Of a stretch of 64,000 bases of DNA, positions 18,010 to 26,173 are shown in pieces. Numbering within the stretch: position 1 is the first letter of the stretch; the number at the start of each line of letters is the position of its first letter. A model generated the notes under the pieces. That model was not told the DNA's origin, searched no databases, and saw only the letters and a list, made by a program, of their open reading frames with translations. A program made the position numbers and the translations under genes. Source of the stretch: Pseudomonas frederiksbergensis (lineage in GTDB: Bacteria; Pseudomonadota; Gammaproteobacteria; Pseudomonadales; Pseudomonadaceae); assembly GCF_035751725.1 (NCBI RefSeq), contig NZ_CP142104.1:2790001-2854000 (forward strand), written 5' to 3'.

Positions 18010-18045
18010 TTTTGCGGCGAGGGGATTTATCCCCTCGCCGCAAAA
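18010..18045. terminator. Bidirectional hairpin between oprD and ferR
   Basis: A perfect 15-base inverted repeat (arms 18010-18024 and 18031-18045, ATTTAT loop) flanked by TTTT and AAAA, so a GC stem with a T-run on either strand. It lies between convergent stops at 17986 and 18062. It also resembles the GCGGCGAGGGG REP class common in P. fluorescens. Confidence 0.75.
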
Positions 18046-18061
18046 GCAGCCGCTAACTTGG

Positions 18062-18550
18062 CTACTGGTAAACCTTCTTCAACAACCGCAGCAGGTCCTC
18101 GCGCTCGGCGGCGGAAAGCGCGGCGGTGGAATCCAGATCACTTTCTTTGGCGATCTGCTTGAGTTCCTTGAGCAGTGTCTCGCCGGCCTTGCTCAGGAAA
18201 ATCCCATAGGAGCGTTTGTCCGGCTTGCAGCGCACCCGCACGGCCAAGGCGCGGCTTTCCAGTCTGTTCAACAACGGCACCACTTGCGGAGGCTCGATGG
18301 CCAGCGCCTTGGCCAGGTCGGCCTGCATCAGGCCAGGGTTCTGGTCAATGATCGCCAGGGCCGAGAACTGGGCGGGCCGCAGGTCGTGAACGGCGAGACG
18401 GCCGATCAGGTTCTGGAACAGTTTCAACTGGGCGCGGCGCAAGGCGTAACCGATCAGGTCATCCAGGGCGGAATCCAACGGTGCCTGCGTGTCGTTACCG
18501 TCGGCAGGTGCGCCGGCGGCGGTTTCGGCAAGCTTGGAAGACTTGGCCAT
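18062..18550 (-). CDS. ferR: MarR-family regulator of ferulate genes
   Basis: About 162 aa MarR protein: dimerisation helices at both ends and a winged helix around residues 70-125 (MQADLAKALAIEPPQVVPLLNRLESRALAVRVRCKPDKRSYGIFLS). It is divergent from ech-vdh-fcs. In P. fluorescens BF13 a MarR protein, FerR, in this position controls that operon with feruloyl-CoA as effector, as I recall. An imperfect palindrome at 18688-18712 is the likely operator. Start uncertain: ATG 18550 has GAGG eleven bases upstream; ATG 18562 and TTG 18568 are alternatives adding 4-6 residues. Confidence 0.83.
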   Translation of the reverse strand: MAKSSKLAETAAGAPADGNDTQAPLDSALDDLIGYALRRAQLKLFQNLIGRLAVHDLRPAQFSALAIIDQNPGLMQADLAKALAIEPPQVVPLLNRLESRALAVRVRCKPDKRSYGIFLSKAGETLLKELKQIAKESDLDSTAALSAAEREDLLRLLKKVYQ

Positions 18551-18687
18551 CGAAAGGAGCATCCTCAAGGTCAGTGATTAACAAGGCTATCCAGTTTGCC
18601 GAGGTTGCAAGGCGATGGCTACGTCCCTTCGCACATTTGTTGTCTGGGAGCGTTTACCGAGGCTCTGAAAATACTAGGTAAATCGAT

Positions 18688-18712
18688 TAATAGTTAATTG
18701 ACATAACTAATA
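18688..18712. promoter_or_regulatory. Palindromic operator overlapping a -35 element of ech
   Basis: Arms TAATAGTTA and TAACTAATA match at 8 of 9 positions around a 7-base centre. The centre contains most of TTGACA (18698-18703), a consensus -35, with a weak TAGTTT (18721-18726) 17 bases on. A regulator bound here could block or reposition polymerase at the ech promoter. AGTTA-N7-TAACT inside it recurs at 5796-5812. Confidence 0.6.
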
Positions 18713-18742
18713 TTCAGGGTTAGTTTTTGATCATCTTCAGCC

Positions 18743-18750
18743 AAGAACAA
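18743..18750 (+). promoter_or_regulatory. AAnAAnAA motif before ech
   Basis: AAGAACAA lies 13 bases upstream of the ech ATG at 18764, directly before the weak GAGAG ribosome site. Crc/Hfq-type motif. Confidence 0.45.
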
Positions 18751-18763
18751 GAGAGCACGCGCC

Positions 18764-19594
18764 ATGAGCAATTACGAAGGTCGCTGGACCACGGTCAAGG
18801 TCGAGATCGACGATGGCATCGCCTGGGTCATCCTCAATCGCCCGGAAAAACGCAACGCCATGAGTCCCACCCTCAACCGCGAGATGGTTGATGTGCTGGA
18901 AACCCTTGAGCAAGACCCTGCTGCTGGCGTGCTGGTGCTCACCGGCGCCGGGGAAGCCTGGACTGCCGGCATGGACCTCAAGGAATACTTCCGCGAAGTG
19001 GACGCCGGACCGGAAATCCTCCAGGAGAAAATCCGCCGCGAAGCCTCCCAATGGCAATGGAAACTGCTGCGCATGTACGCCAAGCCGACCATCGCGATGG
19101 TCAACGGCTGGTGTTTCGGTGGCGGTTTCAGCCCGCTGGTGGCGTGTGACTTGGCGATCTGCGCCGACGAAGCCACCTTCGGTCTCTCTGAAATCAACTG
19201 GGGCATCCCACCTGGCAACCTGGTCAGCAAAGCCATGGCCGACACCGTGGGCCACCGCCAATCGCTGTACTACATCATGACTGGCAAGACCTTCGGCGGG
19301 CAGAAAGCCGCCGAGATGGGCCTGGTCAACGAAAGCGTGCCCTTGGCGCAACTGCGCGAAGTCACCGTGGAGCTGGCGCGCAACCTGCTCGAGAAGAACC
19401 CGGTGGTGTTGCGTGCGGCCAAGCATGGTTTCAAGCGCTGCCGCGAGCTGACCTGGGAGCAGAACGAGGATTACCTCTACGCCAAGCTGGACCAGTCGCG
19501 GCTGCTCGACACCGAAGGGGGCCGCGAGCAGGGGATGAAGCAGTTCCTCGACGACAAGAGCATCAAGCCGGGCCTGCAAGCCTACAAGCGTTGA
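18764..19594 (+). CDS. ech: Feruloyl-CoA hydratase-lyase (HCHL)
   Basis: 276 aa crotonase. Converts feruloyl-CoA to vanillin plus acetyl-CoA by hydration and retro-aldol cleavage. The residues shown to matter in the P. fluorescens AN103 enzyme are in register: E143 (SEINWGIPP) and Y239 (DYLYAKL). The oxyanion-hole segments TAGMDLKEY and GWCFGGGFSPL are intact. First gene of ech-vdh-fcs, the order known in P. fluorescens, and divergent from ferR. Likely controlled by FerR through the operator at 18688-18712 and possibly by Crc/Hfq. Confidence 0.97.
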   Translation: MSNYEGRWTTVKVEIDDGIAWVILNRPEKRNAMSPTLNREMVDVLETLEQDPAAGVLVLTGAGEAWTAGMDLKEYFREVDAGPEILQEKIRREASQWQWKLLRMYAKPTIAMVNGWCFGGGFSPLVACDLAICADEATFGLSEINWGIPPGNLVSKAMADTVGHRQSLYYIMTGKTFGGQKAAEMGLVNESVPLAQLREVTVELARNLLEKNPVVLRAAKHGFKRCRELTWEQNEDYLYAKLDQSRLLDTEGGREQGMKQFLDDKSIKPGLQAYKR

Positions 19595-19601
19595 AAAAAC
19601 A

Positions 19602-19633
19602 GGGCGCCCGGGAGCTGTTCGCCCACGGCGCCC
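19602..19633 (+). other. Intercistronic hairpin between ech and vdh
   Basis: GGGCGCC (19602-19608) and GGCGCCC (19627-19633) can pair in the 87-base ech-vdh gap. No T-run follows. It could stabilise the ech end of the mRNA or give partial polarity; nothing more can be said. Confidence 0.35.
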
Positions 19634-19681
19634 GGCGCTACTGTGAATGCATTCCGATAAAGACAATAAAGAGGAATCACC

Positions 19682-21130
19682 ATGCTGGACGTGCCCCTGT
19701 TGATCGGCGGCCAGTCGTGCCCGGCCCGTGACGGTCGGACCTTCGAGCGCTGCAACCCGGTGACCGGTGAAGCGGTGTCTCGCGTGGCCGCCGCCACGTT
19801 GGAAGATGCCGACGCCGCTGTGGCGGCCGCACAAGCCGCTTTCCCTGCCTGGGCCGCGTTGGCGCCCAACGAACGTCGCACCCGCCTGCTGCGCGCCGCC
19901 GAGCAATTGCAGGCCCGCAGCGGCGAATTCATTGCCGCTGCCGGCGAAACCGGCGCCATGGCCAACTGGTACGGTTTCAATGTGCATCTGGCCGCGAACA
20001 TGCTGCGCGAAGCCGCGTCCATGACCACTCAAATCAATGGCGAAGTCATTCCTTCGGATGTGCCGGGTAGTTTCGCCATGGCCTTGCGCCAGCCGTGCGG
20101 TGTGGTGTTGGGAATCGCGCCGTGGAATGCTCCGGTGATCCTCGCCACTCGCGCCATCGCCATGCCGCTGGCCTGCGGCAACACGGTCGTGCTCAAGGCG
20201 TCGGAAATCAGCCCGGCGGCGCACCGTTTGATCGGCCAGGTGTTGCAGGACGCGGGCCTGGGTGACGGCGTCGTCAACGTCATTTGCAACGCCCCGGCGG
20301 ATGCCCCCGCGATCGTCGAGCGGTTGATCGCCAACCCGGCGGTGCGGCGGGTCAATTTCACCGGCTCGACCCATGTTGGCCGGATTGTCGGCGAACTGTC
20401 GGCCCGCCACCTCAAGCCGGCATTGCTGGAGCTGGGCGGCAAGGCGCCGTTACTGGTGCTGGACGATGCCGACCTGGATGCGGCGGTGCAAGCGGCGGCA
20501 TTCGGCGCTTACTTCAACCAGGGCCAGGTCTGCATGTCCACCGAGCGCTTGATCGTCGACGCGAGCATCGCCGATGCCTTCATCGAGCGGCTCACGAAGA
20601 AGATCGCCACCTTGCGCGCCGGTGATCCCGGGGCCAGTGATTCGGTGCTGGGTTCGTTGGTGGACGCCAGCGCCGGCCAGCGCATCAAGGGCCTGATCGA
20701 CGATGCCCTGGCCAAAGGCGCGAAGTTGGTCGCGGGCGGGCAGTTGGATGGCAGCATCCTGCAGCCGACCTTGCTCGACGGTGTTACGCCGGACATGCGC
20801 CTATATCGCGAGGAATCCTTCGGGCCGGTGGCGGTGCTGCTGCGCGGCGAGGGTGACGAAGCATTGCTGCGCCTGGCCAATGATTCGGAGTTCGGATTGT
20901 CGGCGGCGATCTTCAGTCGCGACACCGGCCGTGCGCTGGCCCTGGCCCAGCGAGTCGAGTCCGGAATCTGCCACATCAACGGCCCGACCGTGCACGACGA
21001 AGCGCAAATGCCCTTCGGCGGCGTCAAGTCCAGCGGTTACGGCAGCTTTGGCGGCAAGGCGTCCATCGAGCATTTCACCCAGTTGCGCTGGGTGACGATG
21101 CAGAACGGCCCCCGGCACTACCCGATCTGA
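19682..21130 (+). CDS. vdh: Vanillin dehydrogenase
   Basis: 482 aa NAD-dependent aldehyde dehydrogenase with catalytic C284 (FNQGQVCMSTERL), base E250 (ALLELGGKAP) and the cofactor motif FTGSTHVGRIV. Oxidises vanillin to vanillate and, in related enzymes, 4-hydroxybenzaldehyde to 4-hydroxybenzoate. It lies between ech, which makes vanillin, and fcs. ATG with a GAGGA site; the leader GACAATAA is one base off the AAnAAnAA motif seen at other starts here. Clearly distinct from the benzaldehyde-type enzyme at 6033. Confidence 0.95.
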   Translation: MLDVPLLIGGQSCPARDGRTFERCNPVTGEAVSRVAAATLEDADAAVAAAQAAFPAWAALAPNERRTRLLRAAEQLQARSGEFIAAAGETGAMANWYGFNVHLAANMLREAASMTTQINGEVIPSDVPGSFAMALRQPCGVVLGIAPWNAPVILATRAIAMPLACGNTVVLKASEISPAAHRLIGQVLQDAGLGDGVVNVICNAPADAPAIVERLIANPAVRRVNFTGSTHVGRIVGELSARHLKPALLELGGKAPLLVLDDADLDAAVQAAAFGAYFNQGQVCMSTERLIVDASIADAFIERLTKKIATLRAGDPGASDSVLGSLVDASAGQRIKGLIDDALAKGAKLVAGGQLDGSILQPTLLDGVTPDMRLYREESFGPVAVLLRGEGDEALLRLANDSEFGLSAAIFSRDTGRALALAQRVESGICHINGPTVHDEAQMPFGGVKSSGYGSFGGKASIEHFTQLRWVTMQNGPRHYPI

Positions 21131-21274
21131 AAAACCGTCGCATTGTGGGCGGTGTTCCGCGAAAGCCATCGCCCGATGCAGGCCAGACCTAACAATGACA
21201 AGGCCGCAGCCAGGTGCTGCCACGTTCCGCTCGCCCTGCGCGACCCGAGCGTGCCTTGATGGAGGAGATGTACC

Positions 21275-23152
21275 GTGAGTTCCGAGTTCAGATCATCCTC
21301 CCGGCCCGAGCCTGTGCGTTATCGCCAGGTGTCGATCGGTCACCCCGCCGTTGAAGTGAAGGAAGAGCAGGGCATCCTGCACATGCGCTCCCTGGAGCCC
21401 TTGGCCCCGTTGCCGTCACGCCTGCTGGATCGCCTCGTGCACTGGGCCGAGGTGCGGCCGAACCAGACCTTTGTCGCTGCGCGGGAAAACGAGGGCGACT
21501 GGCGTCATGTCAGTTACGCCGAGATGCTCGCCAGCGTAAGGGCCATCGCCCAGGGTTTGTTGAGCTATGGATTATCGGCGGAGAAACCCTTGGCGCTGCT
21601 CTCGGGCAACGACATCGAGCATTTGCAGATGGCCCTGGGCGCGATGTACGCCGGGATTCCCTATTGTCCGGTGTCGCCGGCCTATTCGTTGCTGTCCCAG
21701 GACTTCGCCAAGCTGCGGCATGTCTGTGATCTGTTGAGGCCAGGGCTGGTGTTCGTCAGCGATGCCGCGCCGTTCGAACGGGCAGTCAATGCCGTGTTGC
21801 CGGCGGATATTCCCTTGGTCACCGTGCGTGGAGACATACCGGGTCGGGCCAGGACAAGCTTCGCCAGCCTGCTCGCACAGCCGGCTGGTATCGAGGCCGA
21901 CCGCGCATTCGCTGCGACCGGGCCCGACAGCATTGCCAAGTTTCTCTTCACCTCCGGCTCCACCAAGTTGCCCAAGGCGGTGATCACCACCCAGCGGATG
22001 CTCTGCGCCAACCAGCAGATGCTGTTGCAAACCTTCCCGGTGTTCGGCGAAGAGCCTCCGGTGCTGGTGGATTGGCTGCCGTGGAACCACACCTTTGGTG
22101 GCAGCCACAACGTCGGCATCGTGCTGTACAACGGCGGCACGTTTTATCTGGACGATGGCAAGCCCACCGTCCAGGGTTTTGCGCAAACCCTGCGCAATCT
22201 CAAGGAAGTTTCTCCCACGGCCTACCTGACCGTGCCCAAGGGTTGGGAGGAGTTGGTGAGCGCCCTGGAACAGGATGCGGACTTGCGCGAACGCTTTTTC
22301 AAGCGCATCAGCCTGTTTTTCTTCGCCGCGGCGGGCCTTTCCCAAAGCACGTGGGATCGGCTCGACAAAGTCGCCGAGCAACATTGCGGCGAACGGATCC
22401 GCATGATGGCCGGCCTGGGCATGACTGAAGCTTCGCCATCCTGCACCTTCACCACCGGACCGCTGTCCATGGCCGGCTACATCGGTTTGCCGGCGCCCGG
22501 CTGCGAAGTGCGGCTGGTGCCGGTGGACGGCAAGTTCGAAGGACGTTTTCGCGGGCCGCACATCATGCCCGGCTACTGGCGCTCGCCGCAGCAGACCGCC
22601 GAGGTGTTCGACGACGCGGGCTTCTATTGCTCGGGCGATGCCATCAAGCTCGCCGATCCCGCCAACCCTCAACTGGGGTTGATGTTCGACGGGCGCATCG
22701 CCGAGGACTTCAAGCTGTCCTCAGGCGTGTTTGTCAGTGTCGGGCCGTTGCGCAACCGCGCGGTGCTCGAAGGCACGCCTTACGTCCAGGATCTGGTGGT
22801 GACCGCGCCGGATCGTCCGCACCTGGGCGCGCTGGTGTTCCCGCGCCTGCATGATTGCCGCCGACTCTCGGGCCTGGGTCCGGACGCCAGCGACGCCGAG
22901 GTACTGGCGAGCCCGCCGGTGCGCCAATGGTTCGCCGATTGGTTGCGGCGGCTGAACCGCGATGCGAACGGCAACGCCAGTCGTGTGGAATGGATCGCGC
23001 TGTTGGACGAACCCGCGTCCATCGACCGTGGTGAAATCACCGACAAAGGCTCGATCAACCAGCGCGCGGTATTGCAATGGCGCGCGGCCAAGGTCGAGGC
23101 GCTGTATCGGGGAGAAGACCCAACGGTCCTGCGCGCTGGATCGGCCGGCTGA
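21275..23152 (+). CDS. fcs: Feruloyl-CoA synthetase
   Basis: 625 aa AMP-forming acyl-CoA synthetase. P-loop FTSGSTKLPKAV, the A5-type block GLGMTEASP, and a C-terminal domain with SGDAIKL and DGRIAEDFKLSSGVFVSVG. Activates ferulate, and probably coumarate and caffeate, to the CoA ester that Ech cleaves. Third gene of the ferulate operon, 144 bases after vdh. The start is GTG 21275, set by a strong GGAGGAG site at 21261-21267. No AAnAAnAA motif is present here, unlike the other starts. Confidence 0.95.
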   Translation: MSSEFRSSSRPEPVRYRQVSIGHPAVEVKEEQGILHMRSLEPLAPLPSRLLDRLVHWAEVRPNQTFVAARENEGDWRHVSYAEMLASVRAIAQGLLSYGLSAEKPLALLSGNDIEHLQMALGAMYAGIPYCPVSPAYSLLSQDFAKLRHVCDLLRPGLVFVSDAAPFERAVNAVLPADIPLVTVRGDIPGRARTSFASLLAQPAGIEADRAFAATGPDSIAKFLFTSGSTKLPKAVITTQRMLCANQQMLLQTFPVFGEEPPVLVDWLPWNHTFGGSHNVGIVLYNGGTFYLDDGKPTVQGFAQTLRNLKEVSPTAYLTVPKGWEELVSALEQDADLRERFFKRISLFFFAAAGLSQSTWDRLDKVAEQHCGERIRMMAGLGMTEASPSCTFTTGPLSMAGYIGLPAPGCEVRLVPVDGKFEGRFRGPHIMPGYWRSPQQTAEVFDDAGFYCSGDAIKLADPANPQLGLMFDGRIAEDFKLSSGVFVSVGPLRNRAVLEGTPYVQDLVVTAPDRPHLGALVFPRLHDCRRLSGLGPDASDAEVLASPPVRQWFADWLRRLNRDANGNASRVEWIALLDEPASIDRGEITDKGSINQRAVLQWRAAKVEALYRGEDPTVLRAGSAG

Positions 23153-23269
23153 TAGCGCTTTTTGTGGCAACGGGCTTGCTCGCGAAACCCTCCGCTTTCG
23201 CGCGCACGCTCGCTCCCGGATATGATTGCAACTACTATGGCGGCTCTCTCTTCCCTGGATATCCCCTGA

Positions 23270-23983
23270 ATGAGTAAGCCCGGCCAAACGGTGCTGGTCG
23301 CGTTGCGTCGAATGATCGCTTCAGGCGAACTGGCGGCCGGCGAGCGCCTGATGGAGATTCCCACCGCGCAGTTGTTCGGCGTCTCGCGCATGCCGGTGCG
23401 CATGGCGTTTCGCACCCTGGAGCAGGAAGGGCTGCTGGTGCGTTTTGGCGGGCGTGGTTTCCAGGTGCGCTCCGTCAGTGCCGATGAAATTGCCGGTGCG
23501 GTGGAAGTCCGTGGCGTGCTCGAAGGGCTGGCGGCGCGGCAAACGGCCGAACGGGGGTTGTCCGAAGAGGCTCGTCGCGCGCTCGAACTGTGCCTGGTGC
23601 AAGGCGACGAACTGTTCGCCAAGGGCTATGTGACCGAAGAAGACCTGGAGGTCTACCACGACCTCAACATGCGCTTTCACCACGTGATCGTCGAAGGCAG
23701 CCACAACCCGGCCATCGCCGACGCCCTGGCGCGCAACGATCATCTGCCATTCGCCTCTGTCACCGCCCTGGCGGTCGATCGCCAGAACATGGCCGGCGAG
23801 TACCGCCGTTTCAACTACGCCCACATGCAGCATCACTCGGTATTCGATGCACTGGTCAATCGCCAGGGCGCCCGTGCCGAGGCGATCATGCGCGAGCATG
23901 CCAACGCCACCCTGCGCTACGCCGAAGTGTTTGGCTCGACATTGGCGGATGAGCGGATGAAGGTGATCCTGCGATCTGACTAA
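23270..23983 (+). CDS. vanR: GntR/FCD-family regulator, VanR-like
   Basis: 237 aa. N-terminal winged helix-turn-helix (ALRRMIASGELAAGERLMEI, FGVSRMPVRMAFRTLEQEGLL) and a C-terminal all-helical FCD domain with its metal-site histidines (YHDLNMRFHHVIVEGSHNP, QHHSVFDAL). Convergent with vanB, which ends 32 bases away. VanR repressors of vanAB are of this family, and a GGATCC-centred palindrome before vanA resembles the VanR operator of Caulobacter (ATTGGATCCAAT). The symbol is an assignment by context. The ATG at 23270 has only a weak ribosome site. Confidence 0.72.
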   Translation: MSKPGQTVLVALRRMIASGELAAGERLMEIPTAQLFGVSRMPVRMAFRTLEQEGLLVRFGGRGFQVRSVSADEIAGAVEVRGVLEGLAARQTAERGLSEEARRALELCLVQGDELFAKGYVTEEDLEVYHDLNMRFHHVIVEGSHNPAIADALARNDHLPFASVTALAVDRQNMAGEYRRFNYAHMQHHSVFDALVNRQGARAEAIMREHANATLRYAEVFGSTLADERMKVILRSD

Positions 23984-24014
23984 GGCGTACATATCCTGTC
24001 GGAGGCTGCCGGGC

Positions 24015-24965
24015 TCAGAGATCCAACACCAACAACGGCGTCCTGGACCTCGAACAGCACGGCGTGAACTGGTCGTTGCAGGCTTGCTCGGCCTCGGTCA
24101 GGAACATGTCCCGATGGTCCGGCACGCCTTCCAGCACACGGGTCAGGCACGTGCCGCATATGCCTTGTTCGCACGAAATCGGAACCTCGACGCCGTGACT
24201 TTCCAAGACTTGGACCACGCTCATGTCCGCCGGTACTTCGAATACCTGACCACTGCGGGCAAGCTTCACCGAAAAGCGGCCATCGGCGCTGGTGTCGGCG
24301 GGGGCGGCGGCGAAGTATTCGCGGTGCAAGTTGGATTCCTGCCAGCCTTGGGCCTTGGCGGTGTCGAGGATGTGTTGCATGAAACCACCGGGTCCACACA
24401 CGTATAAGTGCTGATCCTGGTCGGACGAGGCCAATACCCGCGCGGCATCCAGCGCCGTGGCGGGTTCTTCATCGAAGTGCAAAAACACCCGGTCGGCATA
24501 AGGCGATTGCTGCAAACGCTCCACAAAAGCCGCGCGATCCCTGGACCGGGCGCAGTAATGCAAGGCAAACGCAGCGCCGCTCTGGGCCAGGTGTTCTGCC
24601 ATGCACAGGATCGGCGTGATGCCGATACCGCCCGCAAACAGCAGGCTGCGGCTAGCCTGCGGGGCAAGCGTAAAGAGGTTGCGTGGTTCGCTGATGAGCA
24701 GGCGCATGCCTGGCTGGATCTGCTCATGCAGGCTGCGCGAGCCTCCCCGTGAAGCGGGATCCCTGAGCACGCCGATGAGGTAGCGATGCCGCTCCTCGGG
24801 GTGATTGCACAATGAATATTGACGAACCAGCCCATCGGGCAAATGCACATCGATATGGGCACCGGCTGTAAAGGCCGGGAGTGGTTGGCCATCGACCGAC
24901 GCCAGCTCGTAGCTGCAGATGTCCAGGGCTTCGCTGTTGCGCGCGGTGACGTGGACTTCGATCAT
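24015..24965 (-). CDS. vanB: Vanillate O-demethylase, reductase subunit
   Basis: 316 aa class IA reductase: FMN domain (about 1-100; RQYSLCNHP), NAD domain (about 105-220; [28 protein letters not shown]), and a C-terminal plant-type [2Fe-2S] ferredoxin domain (CEQGICGTC, with the last ligand in the TPCCSRS region). Passes electrons from NADH to the VanA oxygenase. Start at 24965 gives a 4-base ATGA overlap with the vanA stop, so the two are translationally coupled; a longer frame to 25043 lies wholly inside vanA and is rejected. Confidence 0.93.
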   Translation of the reverse strand: MIEVHVTARNSEALDICSYELASVDGQPLPAFTAGAHIDVHLPDGLVRQYSLCNHPEERHRYLIGVLRDPASRGGSRSLHEQIQPGMRLLISEPRNLFTLAPQASRSLLFAGGIGITPILCMAEHLAQSGAAFALHYCARSRDRAAFVERLQQSPYADRVFLHFDEEPATALDAARVLASSDQDQHLYVCGPGGFMQHILDTAKAQGWQESNLHREYFAAAPADTSADGRFSVKLARSGQVFEVPADMSVVQVLESHGVEVPISCEQGICGTCLTRVLEGVPDHRDMFLTEAEQACNDQFTPCCSRSRTPLLVLDL

Positions 24966-26047
24966 GGCCGTTGCTCCGCGTGTTGCGGCTGGCGCGTGCT
25001 GGCAATCAACGCCGCCTCTTGCTCGCGTTCCCGGGCGATCCAACGCTCCAGCACCCGCCGCGATTGCACGCCGCCGGCGTCGATATTGAGCTTGAGCAGG
25101 TTGCGTTGTGGATGGTCCAGCAGGTTGCGCTGCTGGCGTTCGAGCATCTCCAGGTCTTCACTGAAAATCTTGCCCTGGCCTTCGCGGATGCTGGCGGTGA
25201 GTGCTTCGTCCCGGGGTTGGAAGTGCCGGGCCATGCCCCAGAAGTACCAGATGGACGTCTCGGTTTCCGGAGTGATGAAATCCACCACGATGCTCGACGC
25301 CTTGTACTGCGGCGCGGCGTGATAACCGCCGTGGCCGCAATGGGCCACGCCAACTTCGATCAGCACATGGCTGGGGGGGGTGAAGCGGCAGATTTGCCAG
25401 CGATCCACCGGCACATCATCGGCCAGGTTGTTGCCCCGCAGCGCCATGCGCCAGAACGGTGGGGCCATGATGTTCTCCATGTGCCGGGCGGTCACGACTT
25501 CGTCGCCTTCGACCGTGGTCACCGGGGGCGCCTCGTCAATTTCCTTCTGACCGATGCTCGACGCATGCACATAGGTTTCGTGGGTCAGGTCCATCAGGTT
25601 ATCGATCATCAGGCGATAGTCGCAGTGGATGTGGAACAAGCCGCCGCCATACGCCCATTCGTCACTTTGCGCCCATTCCAAATGCGGGATCAGCGCCGGG
25701 TCGGCCTGCGCCTGTTCACCCGGCCAGACCCAGATAAAGCCGTGGCGTTCCTGCACGGCGAAGGTCTTGTTGCAGGGAAACCCGCGCACTCGTTGGCCGG
25801 GCATTTCGACGGTCCTGCCATCGCCACCCATCACCAGGCCGTGATAGCCACACACCAGGTTGCCATTGTCGACGTAACCCAGCGAGAGCGGGGCGCCACG
25901 GTGCGGGCAGAAATCCTCGACCGCCGCGACCTCGCCGCCATGCCCGCGGTAGAAAACCATTTTCTCGCCACAGATCTGTCGACCCAGCGGCTTGTCGGCG
26001 ATTTCATCAGGCGTGCAGGCAACGTACCAGGTGTTCTTGGGGTACAT
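24962..26047 (-). CDS. vanA: Vanillate O-demethylase, oxygenase subunit
   Basis: 361 aa Rieske non-haem iron oxygenase. Rieske ligands C47, H49, C66 and H69 (DFCPHRG...LVCGYHG); mononuclear iron site in [13 protein letters not shown]. The sequence agrees closely with Pseudomonas VanA as remembered ([34 protein letters not shown]). Demethylates vanillate to protocatechuate and formaldehyde. vanA then vanB, overlapping. A GGATCC palindrome lies upstream. No formaldehyde-detoxification or protocatechuate ring-cleavage genes are in the window. Confidence 0.95.
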   Translation of the reverse strand: MYPKNTWYVACTPDEIADKPLGRQICGEKMVFYRGHGGEVAAVEDFCPHRGAPLSLGYVDNGNLVCGYHGLVMGGDGRTVEMPGQRVRGFPCNKTFAVQERHGFIWVWPGEQAQADPALIPHLEWAQSDEWAYGGGLFHIHCDYRLMIDNLMDLTHETYVHASSIGQKEIDEAPPVTTVEGDEVVTARHMENIMAPPFWRMALRGNNLADDVPVDRWQICRFTPPSHVLIEVGVAHCGHGGYHAAPQYKASSIVVDFITPETETSIWYFWGMARHFQPRDEALTASIREGQGKIFSEDLEMLERQQRNLLDHPQRNLLKLNIDAGGVQSRRVLERWIAREREQEAALIASTRQPQHAEQRP

Positions 26048-26068
26048 GAGCGGATCTCCAGGCTGGTT

Positions 26069-26076
26069 TTGTTTTT
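26069..26076 (-). promoter_or_regulatory. AAnAAnAA motif in the vanA leader
   Basis: On the minus strand AAAAACAA lies about 21 bases upstream of the vanA ATG, before the CTGGAG ribosome site. Crc/Hfq-type motif. Confidence 0.4.
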
Positions 26077-26081
26077 ATCTG

Positions 26082-26168
26082 TGGATCCATTAACTCTCTT
26101 AACTAATTTGCTTGTCAACGGTTTTGGTGGATCTTCTGATGACTGGCCACAACCAATGGATCCATTGG
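26082..26168. promoter_or_regulatory. GGATCC-centred palindromes upstream of vanAB
   Basis: TGGATCCA occurs at 26082-26089, and a perfect 16-base palindrome CCAATGGATCCATTGG at 26153-26168; both lie in the 126-base gap before vanA. They resemble the VanR operator of Caulobacter (ATTGGATCCAAT). The GntR-type protein at 23270 is the candidate binder. The same gap carries the direct repeat AGTTAAGAGAGTTA on the minus strand. Confidence 0.6.
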
Positions 26169-26173
26169 GTGGG

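Noticed and set aside
23160..23225. REP-like text after fcs
   Set aside because: GGGCTTGCTCGCG resembles part of a REP but the second arm does not pair well; left uncalled.
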